Source of the DNA: Pseudomonas pergaminensis
Lineage (GTDB): Bacteria > Pseudomonadota > Gammaproteobacteria > Pseudomonadales > Pseudomonadaceae
Length of the DNA stretch: 64,000 nucleotides
Reading direction: 5' to 3'
Assembly (NCBI RefSeq): GCF_024112395.2
Contig: NZ_CP078013.2
Span: 1-64,000 of the forward strand
Shown: positions 32,838 through 43,772 of the stretch, piece after piece
Position numbering within the stretch: position 1 is the first letter of the stretch
How the letters are laid out: each line of letters starts with the position of its first letter
The notes under the pieces: generated by a model
The model's input: the letters and a program-made list of their open reading frames with translations, nothing else
The model's database searches: none
What the model was told of the DNA's origin: nothing
Position numbers and translations under genes: made by a program

Positions 32838-32855
32838 TCAATATTTATATATTGA
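32838..32855. promoter_or_regulatory. Inverted repeat upstream of the D-galactonate operon
   Basis: TCAATATTTATATATTGA has perfect 7-bp arms (TCAATAT/ATATTGA) around TTAT. It sits in an AT-rich stretch about 58 bases before the dgoK start, nested within a wider TATGGG...CCCATA pair (32831-32836 and 32866-32871). It is a candidate operator or promoter element for the dgo operon. Confidence 0.55.
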
Positions 32856-32912
32856 GACTTTCTCGCCCATAGGTTTATATTCGCTGCATCCGCTCAGAAC
32901 TCAGGTGAAGCG

Positions 32913-33872
32913 ATGCAGGCGCAATTGATCGCGCTCGATTGGGGGACCAGCTCCCTTCGTGCTTATAAACTCGGCCCCGCAGGCGTGGTGCTCGAACAGC
33001 GCTCGCTGGGGTGGGGCATCATGCATTTGCCCAGCGAGCCGCGGGACATCGCCGGCGTGCGCTGCAGCGATGGCTTCGAGTTGGCGTTCGATGCGGCCTG
33101 CGGCGATTGGCTCGACGCCGCGCCAAACCTGCCGGTGATCGCCTGCGGCATGGTCGGCAGCGCCCAGGGCTGGAGCGAAGCGGCCTATCGCAACACCCCG
33201 GTCGACGTGGCGAGCCTGGGCCAGGCCCTGCACCGCGTGCGCAGTTTGCGTGGGGTCGATGTGAATATCGTGCCGGGCGTGATTGAGCACGTTGGCTTGC
33301 CCAACGTGATGCGCGGCGAAGAAACCCAAGTATTGGGCGTGCTGCAAGGGCTGAGCGCGGATGGGTTGATCGGCCTGCCCGGCAGCCATTCCAAGTGGGT
33401 CGAGGTGGTCGAGGGCTGCATCACCCACTTCGACACCTTTATGACCGGCGAGCTGTTCGCGGTGCTGAGCAAGCACAGCATCCTCGGGCGCACCCAGCAA
33501 CCCAGCGAACGATTCCAGGCCGACGCCTTTGACCGAGGCGTGCAGGTGGCGCTGTCAGAGGACGGCCAGCGCGGTGTGCTGTCGACCCTGTTCAGCGCAC
33601 GCACCCTGGGACTCACCGGCGAACTCGCTCCTGACCAGCAGCCCGATTACCTCTCGGGCTTGCTCATCGGCCATGAACTCGCCGGTTTGCCCGACAGCGC
33701 AAAACACCAGCCGATCGTCCTGGTCGGCGCCGCTCCCCTCTGCGCCCGCTATCAACGCGCCCTCGCCCTTTGCGGCTTTGCCCACGTCAGCCTGGCACAA
33801 GAAGCCACCGAGCGTGGCCTGTGGCAACTGGCCGTAGCGGCCGGGCTCACTCAACTTGTATCGGAGGCCTGA
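32913..33872 (+). CDS. dgoK: 2-dehydro-3-deoxygalactonokinase
   Basis: DgoK phosphorylates 2-keto-3-deoxygalactonate in the De Ley-Doudoroff pathway. The 319-residue protein starts MQAQLIALDWGTSSLRAYKL, the phosphate-1 motif of the family, and contains GLIGLPGSHSKWVEV and HFDTFMTGELFAVL. It is first in an operon: the stop is 1 base before the dgoA start codon (TGACATG), then dgoD and a transporter follow. No galactose dehydrogenase or lactonase gene is nearby, so the operon appears to handle galactonate itself. Confidence 0.95.
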   Translation: MQAQLIALDWGTSSLRAYKLGPAGVVLEQRSLGWGIMHLPSEPRDIAGVRCSDGFELAFDAACGDWLDAAPNLPVIACGMVGSAQGWSEAAYRNTPVDVASLGQALHRVRSLRGVDVNIVPGVIEHVGLPNVMRGEETQVLGVLQGLSADGLIGLPGSHSKWVEVVEGCITHFDTFMTGELFAVLSKHSILGRTQQPSERFQADAFDRGVQVALSEDGQRGVLSTLFSARTLGLTGELAPDQQPDYLSGLLIGHELAGLPDSAKHQPIVLVGAAPLCARYQRALALCGFAHVSLAQEATERGLWQLAVAAGLTQLVSEA

Positions 33873-33873
33873 C

Positions 33874-34494
33874 ATGCTCAAGCAAGCACTCGCGCAAAAC
33901 GGTTTGATCGCCATTCTGCGTGGCATTCGCCCGGACGAAGCCCAGGCCGTCGGCCAGGTGCTGTACCAGGCCGGGTTTCGTGTAATCGAAGTCCCGCTCA
34001 ATTCGCCTGACCCTTACACCAGCATCCGCACCCTGCGCGACAGCCTGCCCGCCGATTGCCTGATCGGTGCCGGTACGGTGTTGACGCCTGAGCAAGTCGA
34101 GCAGGTGAAGGCAGCCGGTGGTCAGGTAATCGTAATGCCTCACAGCGATGCCAAGGTGTTGCGCGCCGCCAAAGCCGCAGGCCTGTTTCTGTCGCCGGGT
34201 GTCGCGACGCCAACCGAAGCCTTCGCCGCACTGGCCGAAGGCGCCGACGTTTTGAAGCTCTTCCCGGCCGAGCAGATGGGCCCGGCGGTGATCAAGGCGT
34301 GGCTGGCGGTATTGCCGGCAGGCACTTTGCTGCTGCCGGTGGGTGGCATTACCCCGGACAACATGCAGGTGTTCACCGACGCCGGCGCCAAAGGTTTCGG
34401 GCTGGGTTCCGGGTTGTTCAAACCGGGTATGACCGTGGATCAGGTAGCGAGCCGCGCCCAGGCTTATGTCGCCGCCTGGAAAGCCCTGAGCTGA
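33874..34494 (+). CDS. dgoA: 2-dehydro-3-deoxy-6-phosphogalactonate aldolase
   Basis: DgoA cleaves KDPGal to pyruvate and glyceraldehyde 3-phosphate. The 206-residue form starts at MLKQALAQNGLIAILRGIRPDEA (ATG 33874). It is a class I aldolase of the KDPG/KDPGal family with Glu in VIEVPLNSP and the Schiff-base Lys in DVLKLFPAEQMGPAVIKAW, followed by LLPVGGITPDNM. It follows dgoK with a 1-base gap. Confidence 0.95.
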   Translation: MLKQALAQNGLIAILRGIRPDEAQAVGQVLYQAGFRVIEVPLNSPDPYTSIRTLRDSLPADCLIGAGTVLTPEQVEQVKAAGGQVIVMPHSDAKVLRAAKAAGLFLSPGVATPTEAFAALAEGADVLKLFPAEQMGPAVIKAWLAVLPAGTLLLPVGGITPDNMQVFTDAGAKGFGLGSGLFKPGMTVDQVASRAQAYVAAWKALS

Positions 34495-34541
34495 CATCAA
34501 GTTTCGCGCCCCTGGCGCTGCATCTATAAGAGAGACAAGAG

Positions 34542-35690
34542 ATGAAAATCACCAAACTGACGACCTTTATCGTCCCGCCGCGCTGGTGCTTCCTCAAGGT
34601 CGAGACCGACCAGGGTGTGACCGGCTGGGGTGAGCCCGTGGTCGAAGGCCGCGCTCACACCGTGGCGGCTGCCGTTGAAGAACTGTCCGACTACCTGATC
34701 GGCAAAGACCCACGCAATATCGAAGACATCTGGACCGTGCTCTATCGCGGCGGCTTTTATCGCGGCGGCGCCGTGCACATGAGCGCCCTCGCTGGTATCG
34801 ACCAGGCGTTGTGGGACATCAAGGGCAAGGCCCTCGGCGTGTCCGTCAGCGACTTGCTCGGTGGCCAGGTGCGCGACAAGATCCGCGTGTACTCATGGAT
34901 CGGCGGCGACCGCCCCGCAGACACCGCCCGCGCTGCCAAAGAGGCCGTAGCCCGAGGCTTCACGGCGGTAAAAATGAACGGCACCGAAGAGCTGCAGTTC
35001 GTCGACAGCTTCGAAAAGGTCGACCTGGCCCTGGCCAACGTCGCCGCCGTGCGTGATGCGGTCGGACCCAACGTCGGCATCGGCGTCGACTTCCATGGCC
35101 GCGTGCACAAGCCCATGGCCAAGGTGCTGATGAAGGAGCTGGACCCCTACAAGCTGATGTTTATCGAAGAGCCGGTGCTCAGCGAAAACTACGAAGCGCT
35201 GAAAGAACTGGCACCGCTGACCAGCACCCCGATTGCCCTGGGCGAGCGCCTGTTCTCGCGCTGGGACTTCAAGCGTGTGCTCAGCGAAGGCTATGTCGAC
35301 ATCATCCAGCCCGATGCTTCCCACGCGGGTGGCATCACCGAAACCCGCAAGATCGCCAACATGGCCGAGGCCTATGACGTGGCCCTGGCACTGCACTGCC
35401 CGCTGGGTCCGATTGCCCTGGCGGCGTGTTTGCAACTGGATGCGGTCTGCTACAACGCGTTTATCCAAGAGCAAAGCCTGGGCATTCACTATAACGAGAG
35501 CAATGACTTGCTCGACTACGTGCGCGATCCGGGCGTGTTCGACTACGACCAAGGCTTCGTGAAGATTCCCAACGGACCGGGCCTGGGCATCGAGATCAAC
35601 GAAGAATACGTGATCGAACGCGCTGCCATTGGTCACCGCTGGCGCAACCCGATCTGGCGGCATGCCGACGGCAGCTTCGCCGAGTGGTAA
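34542..35690 (+). CDS. dgoD: D-galactonate dehydratase
   Basis: DgoD dehydrates D-galactonate to 2-keto-3-deoxygalactonate. The 382-residue enolase-superfamily protein starts [19 protein letters not shown] and contains [12 protein letters not shown], the metal ligands in [19 protein letters not shown] and [10 protein letters not shown], and the catalytic region [35 protein letters not shown] encodes the conserved GWGEP. It is third in the dgo operon, after a 47-base gap containing a GAGA-type ribosome binding site. A REPIN separates it from the transporter gene. Confidence 0.96.
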   Translation: MKITKLTTFIVPPRWCFLKVETDQGVTGWGEPVVEGRAHTVAAAVEELSDYLIGKDPRNIEDIWTVLYRGGFYRGGAVHMSALAGIDQALWDIKGKALGVSVSDLLGGQVRDKIRVYSWIGGDRPADTARAAKEAVARGFTAVKMNGTEELQFVDSFEKVDLALANVAAVRDAVGPNVGIGVDFHGRVHKPMAKVLMKELDPYKLMFIEEPVLSENYEALKELAPLTSTPIALGERLFSRWDFKRVLSEGYVDIIQPDASHAGGITETRKIANMAEAYDVALALHCPLGPIALAACLQLDAVCYNAFIQEQSLGIHYNESNDLLDYVRDPGVFDYDQGFVKIPNGPGLGIEINEEYVIERAAIGHRWRNPIWRHADGSFAEW

Positions 35691-35718
35691 TAGTCCTCTG
35701 AAGGAACGCGGTAAAAAA

Positions 35719-35807
35719 TGTGGGAGCTGGCTTGCCTGCGAAGGCGGTGGGTCAGCTTGCATCGCTGGCACTGATACACGGTCTTCGCAGGCAAGCCAGC
35801 TCCCACA
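35719..35807. repeat. REPIN inside the dgo operon
   Basis: Inverted arms TGTGGGAGCTGGCTTGCC plus TGCGAA (35719-35742) and the reverse copy ending at 35807. It lies between dgoD and the transporter gene and could reduce read-through or stabilise the upstream mRNA. Confidence 0.92.
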
Positions 35808-35867
35808 TTTAGATCCGGTTCCTTCAGTAAGACTTGTCCTCAACAAACATAAGAAGAGGCACCCCCC

Positions 35868-37172
35868 ATGCACCCTGAATCCTTCACCGGGCAGGCATCT
35901 TTAGTCACGCCTACCAGAAAGCGTTTCTTCATCATGGTGCTGCTGTTTATCACCGTGGTGATCAACTACCTCGACCGCAGCAACCTGTCCATCGCCGCCC
36001 CGGCACTGACCAGCGAACTGGGCATCGACCCAGTGCACGTCGGGCTGATTTTCTCCGCGTTCGGCTGGACCTATGCAGCCATGCAGATCCCTGGCGGCTG
36101 GCTGGTGGACCGCGTGCCGCCGCGCATTCTCTATACCGTCGCACTGATCTTGTGGTCCATCGCCACCGTGATGCTCGGCTTCGCTGCCAGCTTTATTGCG
36201 TTGTTCGTGCTGCGCATGGCGGTGGGGGCCCTGGAAGCCCCGGCGTATCCGATCAACAGCCGCGTGGTCACCACCTGGTTTCCCGAGCGCGAACGCGCCA
36301 CGGCGATTGGCTTCTACACCTCCGGGCAGTTTGTCGGGCTGGCATTCCTCACGCCGGTACTGGCCTGGCTGCAACACGCCTTCGGCTGGCACATGGTGTT
36401 TGTCGTCACCGGTGGCGTTGGCATCCTGTGGGGGATCATCTGGTACGCGGTGTATCGCGAGCCGAAGGATTTCAAAGGCGCCAACGCCGCTGAAATCGAG
36501 CTGATCCGCGAAGGCGGCGGCCTGGTGGACATGCAGGAAAAAACCGCCAAGGCCCCGTTCAGTTGGGTCGACCTGGGGATCGTGCTGAGCAAGCGCAAAC
36601 TCTGGGGCATCTACCTGGGGCAGTTCTGCCTGAACTCCACGCTGTGGTTTTTCCTGACGTGGTTCCCCACCTACCTGGTGAAATATCGCGGGATGGACTT
36701 CATCAAATCCGGCCTGCTGGCATCGTTGCCGTTCCTGGCGGCGTTTGTCGGCGTCCTGTGTTCCGGGATCTTTTCCGACTGGCTGATTCGTCGCGGCGCG
36801 TCGGTGGGGTTTGCGCGCAAGTTGCCGATCATTGGCGGGCTGCTGATTTCCACGGCGATCATCGGCGCCAACTATGTCGACTCGACGGCCTGGGTGATTG
36901 CGTTCCTGGCGGTGGCGTTCTTTGGCAATGGCCTGGCTTCGATTACCTGGTCGCTGGTGTCGACCCTGGCACCGGCGCGCCTGTTGGGGCTGACCGGTGG
37001 GGTGTTCAACTTCATCGGCAACCTGTCGGCGATTGCCACGCCGATTGTGATCGGCTTTTTGGCCAGCGGTGATTCGTTTGCGCCGGCGATTACCTATATC
37101 GCGGTGCTGGCCCTGCTCGGGGCGCTTTCCTACGTGTTGCTGGTCGGTAAAGTCGAGCGGATCGAGTTGTAA
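35868..37172 (+). CDS. MFS transporter, probably for D-galactonate
   Basis: A 434-residue major facilitator superfamily protein of the anion:cation symporter type with about 12 TM segments. It begins with a 20-residue hydrophilic lead, followed by RFFIMVLLFITVVINYLDRSNLSIAAPAL, the family signature of hexuronate and galactonate transporters, and a DRVPPR loop between TM2 and TM3. Its place at the end of the dgo genes suggests galactonate import (DgoT role, inferred). It is followed by an intrinsic terminator. Confidence 0.9.
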   Translation: MHPESFTGQASLVTPTRKRFFIMVLLFITVVINYLDRSNLSIAAPALTSELGIDPVHVGLIFSAFGWTYAAMQIPGGWLVDRVPPRILYTVALILWSIATVMLGFAASFIALFVLRMAVGALEAPAYPINSRVVTTWFPERERATAIGFYTSGQFVGLAFLTPVLAWLQHAFGWHMVFVVTGGVGILWGIIWYAVYREPKDFKGANAAEIELIREGGGLVDMQEKTAKAPFSWVDLGIVLSKRKLWGIYLGQFCLNSTLWFFLTWFPTYLVKYRGMDFIKSGLLASLPFLAAFVGVLCSGIFSDWLIRRGASVGFARKLPIIGGLLISTAIIGANYVDSTAWVIAFLAVAFFGNGLASITWSLVSTLAPARLLGLTGGVFNFIGNLSAIATPIVIGFLASGDSFAPAITYIAVLALLGALSYVLLVGKVERIEL

Positions 37173-37176
37173 AAAC

Positions 37177-37201
37177 GGGCGACCTTGCGGTCGCCCTTTT
37201 T
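37177..37201 (+). terminator. Rho-independent terminator after the dgo transporter
   Basis: A perfect 8-bp stem GGGCGACC/GGTCGCCC with loop TTGC is followed by five T, 4 bases after the stop codon. An A-run on the left makes it bidirectional, also suiting the convergent flavoprotein gene. Confidence 0.92.
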
Positions 37202-37210
37202 CATTTCGGC

Positions 37211-38869
37211 TCAGGGCACCGACATCTCGTTACGGAACACATTCAGCGGGTCCCAGCGCTGCTTGGTGCGGCGCAGGCGGCTTTCAATCATGAGGTCGGG
37301 GAAGAAGATCTTGTACCACTGCGGGTTGGGTCCCTTGCTGGGGTCGCCGTCGATAAACAGCATGTCGCGGTCGGGGTAATTGATGTAGCACCCTTCGAAC
37401 TGGGCATTGACCGGAACGCCGTTGTCATTGGCAAATGCCGCGAAAAACAGTCCCTGGATCCATTGCGCATGGGCTTGATCCGAAGCGCTGCTTTCGTCAC
37501 GCCAGTAGCATTGTGGTTGCCACTTCAAGTAGGACGAACGCTGTGCAACCGATGATTCCCGCCGCACGGCGGCGCTGGCCTGATTGATTTGCCCACCGAA
37601 GGACTGGATCTGGATCAGGCTTTGAGTCAGCCGTTTATCGGGATCGTCCCACGTCAGCGTGTCCCAGATCGCCTGCAGCACAGTGGCGGTGAAAATACCC
37701 TTCTGGTAGGCCGACTTATACCGGCCACGCTGGTTGGGCCCTGAGCCGTTGAGTGTCTGCTGGCAATGCAGCCAATCCATTCGACGGGTCGCCGCCAGGG
37801 CAGACGTCAGTGAATTGATCGTCGGCCCTGGCGGGTTGCTGCGTGGCAGGTGGGTCGTTGGGGAAGGACTCAGGCATTCGGTGGCAGGAATGCCGATGGC
37901 ATTGAGCATCGACCTGACAAAGTCTTCAAAGGGCGCTTGATCATTCAACTCGCCCTGCTTGTCCACGTAATGAACATCCATCGTGACGTTGCCAGTGTTC
38001 TGATGGCGCATCTCCAGTTTGGTCGCCAGGCCCCAGGTGTCCGGGTTGGCCTGGTTGCGGGCAAACCAGTCCTGATAGGCCGCCAGCAATCTGTCGAGGG
38101 CTGGCTTGGTCAGCAGGGACCAGTCCCATTCCAGTACCAGCCACAGTACTTCCTTGGGGGCTTGTGGCAAACGTTCGAAGTAGTAACTGGTGATAATCCC
38201 GAACTGCCCGCCGCCTGCGCCGCAGCAGGCGGCGAACAGATCCAGTTCGTCCTGTTGGGCGCTGTTGCGGGCGACATGCACAGGGACCAGGCCGTTGCCC
38301 TGGGCGTTCGGCACCAGTATGTCGACGCCGCTCAACCAATCGCACACCAGGCCATCCTTGCGTGACAGCACCCCGTAGCCACCGCCGCAAATATGGCCAC
38401 CCAGCCCGACCGAATAGCACGAGCCGCCGGGCAGGCTCGTGTTGGCCAGTTTGTACAGCGCCACATAGGCATCCCAGTTCTGGCCGCCCGCTTCCAGGCG
38501 GTAGCTGTAGCGATGAGGCGAGGCGGGCACCAGTTGTGAGGTGATCTGCCCCGTGGCGTCGTAGACCACTTGGTTCAGTTGGCTGATATCGATGATCGAG
38601 AGCACTTCGTTGGGACTGTCGGGCATCTTGTTCGCGACAAAACCCTCATAGCAGTGGCCACCGCTGCGCACCGTAATCCGGCCATCGGGGATCGCCAACG
38701 CCTGGGCGGCGGCGTCGATGATGTCCTGGGGGCTATAACAGAGATAAATCAAGTTGGCGCCGTTCGACGACGATTCACCCTGCACATTGCCCAGCGGCCA
38801 GCGCAGGTTGAAACCTTTTTGCAGCGTTGAATGACGACGGTCCGCAGCGGTAATGAGATCAAATGCCAT
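37211..38869 (-). CDS. FAD-linked oxidoreductase with berberine-bridge C-terminus
   Basis: A 552-residue protein of the FAD_binding_4/BBE family. The start at ATG 38869 (MAFDLITAADRRHST) has a TTTGGAG ribosome binding site; a longer frame from 39010 lacks one. The FAD-binding domain (about 45-230) contains RSGGHCYEGF, whose His is the usual covalent FAD site, and GLGGHICGGGYG, whose Cys is the usual second covalent link, so bicovalent FAD is plausible. The C-terminus has the BBE signature RRTKQRWDPLNVFRNEMSVP. No signal peptide is apparent with this start. Family members oxidise carbohydrates or alkaloid-like compounds; no substrate can be assigned. It is a single gene with no obvious partners. 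Confidence 0.88.
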   Translation of the reverse strand: MAFDLITAADRRHSTLQKGFNLRWPLGNVQGESSSNGANLIYLCYSPQDIIDAAAQALAIPDGRITVRSGGHCYEGFVANKMPDSPNEVLSIIDISQLNQVVYDATGQITSQLVPASPHRYSYRLEAGGQNWDAYVALYKLANTSLPGGSCYSVGLGGHICGGGYGVLSRKDGLVCDWLSGVDILVPNAQGNGLVPVHVARNSAQQDELDLFAACCGAGGGQFGIITSYYFERLPQAPKEVLWLVLEWDWSLLTKPALDRLLAAYQDWFARNQANPDTWGLATKLEMRHQNTGNVTMDVHYVDKQGELNDQAPFEDFVRSMLNAIGIPATECLSPSPTTHLPRSNPPGPTINSLTSALAATRRMDWLHCQQTLNGSGPNQRGRYKSAYQKGIFTATVLQAIWDTLTWDDPDKRLTQSLIQIQSFGGQINQASAAVRRESSVAQRSSYLKWQPQCYWRDESSASDQAHAQWIQGLFFAAFANDNGVPVNAQFEGCYINYPDRDMLFIDGDPSKGPNPQWYKIFFPDLMIESRLRRTKQRWDPLNVFRNEMSVP

Positions 38870-39041
38870 GATGTACTCCAAAGAGCCAAGAATGACTTCT
38901 GATGCGGCTAACTTAACGACCGGGAGGGCAAGGAATGCGGGGCTTGCGCAGGCGGTTAGACGGCAATAGGCATGAAGTGCGTTGAGGGAGGACGCAATGT
39001 CCACCCTCAAGCCTAGCGGAAAAGGTGAAGGCGCTGGGGGG

Positions 39042-39482
39042 TTAGTTGAGTACGCCGTCGAGGATCTCGTAGACGATGCCTGTTCCCACTGCGATCAGCA
39101 CCACATCCGGCCCCGAACGGCGCCACTCATAACCTGGGTACACCGGCAGGCGTGCGAGGGCGCGGTTGTCGAGGCGTTCGCCGTAGTAACCACGGGGCAT
39201 CGGCTGGCCGCGCACCAGCCGTACGTTGGGTGGCGGTGGCGCGCCACGTGAAAACTGGCCGTGGTTGTCATGGATGATCTGTCGGACCGGGCCGAAGTCC
39301 TGGGGTGGGCCGCCGCGACGGTTGTCCTGCGGGCCGCGATGGTCGTCGCCACGTTGTTCGTGCTGGCCTTGCGGGCCGCCACGGTCGGGGCCGCCTTGGT
39401 CATACGGCGCGGCCTGCACCAGGGCACTGGCGCCAAGCACCAGCACGCCAAGGCCTGCAATCACGGATTTAGGCATTTTCAT
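39042..39482 (-). CDS. Small exported RcnB/CigR-like protein
   Basis: A 146-residue protein with a signal peptide (MKMPKSVIAGLGVLVLGASALVQA). The mature part starts with a disordered Gly/Asp/Arg/Gln/Pro-rich region (about 25-75, with GGPDRGGPQGQHEQRGDDHRG). It is followed by an RcnB-like segment (VRLVRGQPMPRGYYGERLDNRALARLPVYPGYEWRRSGPDVVLI) and a C-terminal hydrophobic stretch AVGTGIVYEILDGVLN. RcnB-type proteins are linked to metal tolerance and CigR to Salmonella effector regulation; neither role can be claimed here. It lies downstream of trpBA but beyond a strong terminator. Confidence 0.8.
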   Translation of the reverse strand: MKMPKSVIAGLGVLVLGASALVQAAPYDQGGPDRGGPQGQHEQRGDDHRGPQDNRRGGPPQDFGPVRQIIHDNHGQFSRGAPPPPNVRLVRGQPMPRGYYGERLDNRALARLPVYPGYEWRRSGPDVVLIAVGTGIVYEILDGVLN

Positions 39483-39511
39483 CGGGTATTCCTCGGGGCA
39501 CACAAGCAAAA

Positions 39512-39542
39512 AAGGGATTTCGAACGAGGTTCGAAATCCCTT
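39512..39542 (-). terminator. Intrinsic terminator after trpBA
   Basis: A perfect 14-bp stem (AAGGGATTTCGAAC with GTTCGAAATCCCTT) and 3-base loop, with a T-run on the minus strand. It lies about 77 bases after trpA and before the RcnB-like gene, so the latter needs its own promoter, perhaps within the 29 bases or so between hairpin and gene, or read-through. Confidence 0.88.
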
Positions 39543-39618
39543 GGTCTTGATGTTTAGGCCGTGCCCGAGCGGGTTGATTCCTCTGTATCAGGAACTTTAC
39601 CTACTGCTTACGGGGCGC

Positions 39619-40427
39619 TTACTTACGAGCGTTACGCACACCTTCCGACAGCGCTGCACACAAGCCCAACACGCCATCGATGGCTTGCTGGTCGTTGCTG
39701 GCGTTGGCGATGTGATCGATCAGCGCCGAACCCACCACCACACCGTCGGCCAGGCGGGCAATGGCCGCTGCTTGTTCCGGTGTACGGATACCAAAACCGA
39801 TGCTGATCGGCAGGTCGGTGTGGCGACGCAGGCGGGTCACGGCCTCTTCCACGTGCTCCAGTGTCGCGGCACCGGCGCCGGTCACGCCGGCCACTGACAC
39901 GTAGTACACAAAACCGGAGCTGCCATTCAGCACTGTCGGCAAGCGCACATCGTCAGTGGTCGGCGTGGTCAGGCGGATAAAGTCGATGCCAGCGGCCTGG
40001 GCCGGGTCGCACAGCTCGCCGTTATGCTCGGGCGGCATGTCGACCACGATCAGGCCGTCCACGCCGGCTTCCTTGGCGTCGGCGATGAACTGCGGCACGC
40101 CGTATTTGTGGATCGGGTTGAAGTAGCCCATCAACACCAGCGGCGTGTCGTTGTTGTCTTGGCGGAACTCGCGGACCATCTGCAGGGTTTTCAGCAGGTT
40201 CTGCTTGGCTTCCAGCGCGCGGATGTTGGCCAGTTGGATGGCCGGGCCGTCCGCCATTGGATCGGTGAAGGGCATGCCCAACTCGATCACGTCGGCGCCA
40301 GCGGCTGGCAAGCCCTTGAGGATCGCCAGGGAGGTGTCATAACCCGGGTCGCCGGCGGTGACGAAGGTCACCAGGGCGGCGCGGTTTTGTTCTTTAAGCT
40401 GTGCGAAGCGGGTTTGCAGGCGGCTCA

Positions 40428-40428
<1 letters not shown>
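39619..40428 (-). CDS. trpA: Tryptophan synthase alpha subunit
   Basis: TrpA releases indole from indole-3-glycerol phosphate. The 269-residue TIM barrel has the catalytic Glu in [19 protein letters not shown], Asp in [11 protein letters not shown], and the phosphate-binding [13 protein letters not shown] and [10 protein letters not shown]. Its start codon overlaps the trpB stop (TGATG), indicating translational coupling for equal subunits. Confidence 0.98.
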
Positions 40429-42664
<2,236 letters not shown>

Positions 42665-42669
42665 AACTA

Positions 42670-42996
42670 TCAGTCACCGCGTTTGCACAGCAGGTAGGCT
42701 GCCAGCAGGCCCAGTGCACCGACAGCGACGCCGGCTGTGGTCCATGGGTGCTCTTGTGCGTAATCGCGGGTTGCAACACCGGTTTCGCGGATTTTGACTT
42801 TGCTTTCTTCGTAGGCATCGCTGATCAGATGACGGGAGTGCTTGAGGGCATTCTCGGCATTGCTTTTCAGGGCCTTCAGCGTTTTGCGCGACTCGTCGGA
42901 CGCATCGTCCTTGAGGCTCTCAAGGGACTTGAGCAGGCTCGAAATCTCGGCTTCCATGCTTTCCAGCGACGCTTTGCGTAAAGAAGTGTTGGCCAT
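42670..42996 (-). CDS. DUF883 (ElaB/YqjD-like) membrane-anchored protein
   Basis: A 108-residue protein with a long charged helical region (about 10-80, KASLESMEAEISSLLKSLESLKDD) and a single C-terminal TM segment (TAGVAVGALGLLAAYLL) ending CKRGD. This is the architecture of ElaB/YqjD proteins, which in E. coli are stationary-phase inner-membrane proteins, some binding ribosomes. It is convergent with trpI, only 5 bases away. Confidence 0.88.
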   Translation of the reverse strand: MANTSLRKASLESMEAEISSLLKSLESLKDDASDESRKTLKALKSNAENALKHSRHLISDAYEESKVKIRETGVATRDYAQEHPWTTAGVAVGALGLLAAYLLCKRGD

Positions 42997-43152
42997 GTGG
43001 ACTCTCCTGAAATGATTGAGTGGCGTGTGTAGATACCGACTGCGGCCGTTTCAGAAAGTGCAGTAAATCTGAACTTTCGGGTAGGAATGGTCGCCAGAAG
43101 CAGTACGAACATTGACTGCTACGCTTGCTTAACGACCCTTAGGAGAATTGCC

Positions 43153-43368
43153 ATGAGTGATCATCACACCTACAAGAAAGTCGAATTGGTCGGCTCGTCC
43201 GCCACCAGCATTGAAGACGCGATCAACAATGCCTTGGCCGAAGCCAACAAAAGCATCAAGCACCTGGAATGGTTCGAGGTGACTGAAACCCGTGGTCACA
43301 TCAAGGACGGCAAGGCGGCGCACTTCCAAGTCACCCTCAAAGTGGGGTTCCGTATTGCCAGTAGTTGA
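43153..43368 (+). CDS. Dodecin
   Basis: Dodecin is a small dodecameric flavin-binding and storage protein. The 71-residue product begins MSDHHTYKKVELVGSSATSIEDAINNALAEANKSIKHLEWFEV and contains the HFQVTLKVGFRI strand, all typical of the family. An AGGAGAATTGCC leader gives a strong ribosome binding site. It lies between the DUF883 gene and the first DUF1161 gene. Confidence 0.94.
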   Translation: MSDHHTYKKVELVGSSATSIEDAINNALAEANKSIKHLEWFEVTETRGHIKDGKAAHFQVTLKVGFRIASS

Positions 43369-43483
43369 TCACCTCGGTTGAACTTGCCGACTGGCCGATT
43401 GCCATAACCTGCGCTACAACCAATGGGTGCCGACGCCACGCGCGTCGGCACGCTCTATTAGATCAGCGCAAGGAAAGTAACGG

Positions 43484-43711
43484 ATGAAGAAGTTCCTGTT
43501 AGCGGTAGGTTTGTTGAGCATTGCAGGCACAGCCCTGGCGGCGGGCAAGCCTTGTGAAGAGCTGAAAAGCGAAATTGCAGCGAAAATCGACGCCAAGGGC
43601 GCTTCGGGTTATTCGCTGGAAGTGGTGGAAAAAGGCGCTGCGCCGAGCGATCACACAGTGGTCGGCAGCTGCGAAGGTGGTACCAAGGAAATTGCCTACA
43701 AGCGCGGTTAA
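43484..43711 (+). CDS. DUF1161 small exported protein (copy 1)
   Basis: A 75-residue protein with signal peptide MKKFLLAVGLLSIAGTALA and a mature domain KPCEELKSEIAAKIDAKGASGYSLEVVE ending with VVGSCEGGTKEIAYKRG. Two conserved cysteines (in KPCEEL and GSCEGG) could form a periplasmic disulfide. A clear paralogue lies at 45660. Function unknown. It is followed by a terminator. Confidence 0.9.
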   Translation: MKKFLLAVGLLSIAGTALAAGKPCEELKSEIAAKIDAKGASGYSLEVVEKGAAPSDHTVVGSCEGGTKEIAYKRG

Positions 43712-43733
43712 TCCCGTGTTGCAGACATAAAAA

Positions 43734-43760
43734 ACCGACGCAAGTGCGTCGGTTTTTTTT
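43734..43760 (+). terminator. Rho-independent terminator after DUF1161 copy 1
   Basis: A perfect 9-bp stem ACCGACGCA/TGCGTCGGT with a 2-base AG core (loop slightly larger in practice) is followed by eight T and preceded by A's. It lies between convergent genes and is probably bidirectional. Confidence 0.92.
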
Positions 43761-43772
43761 CGCCTGAAGTTT

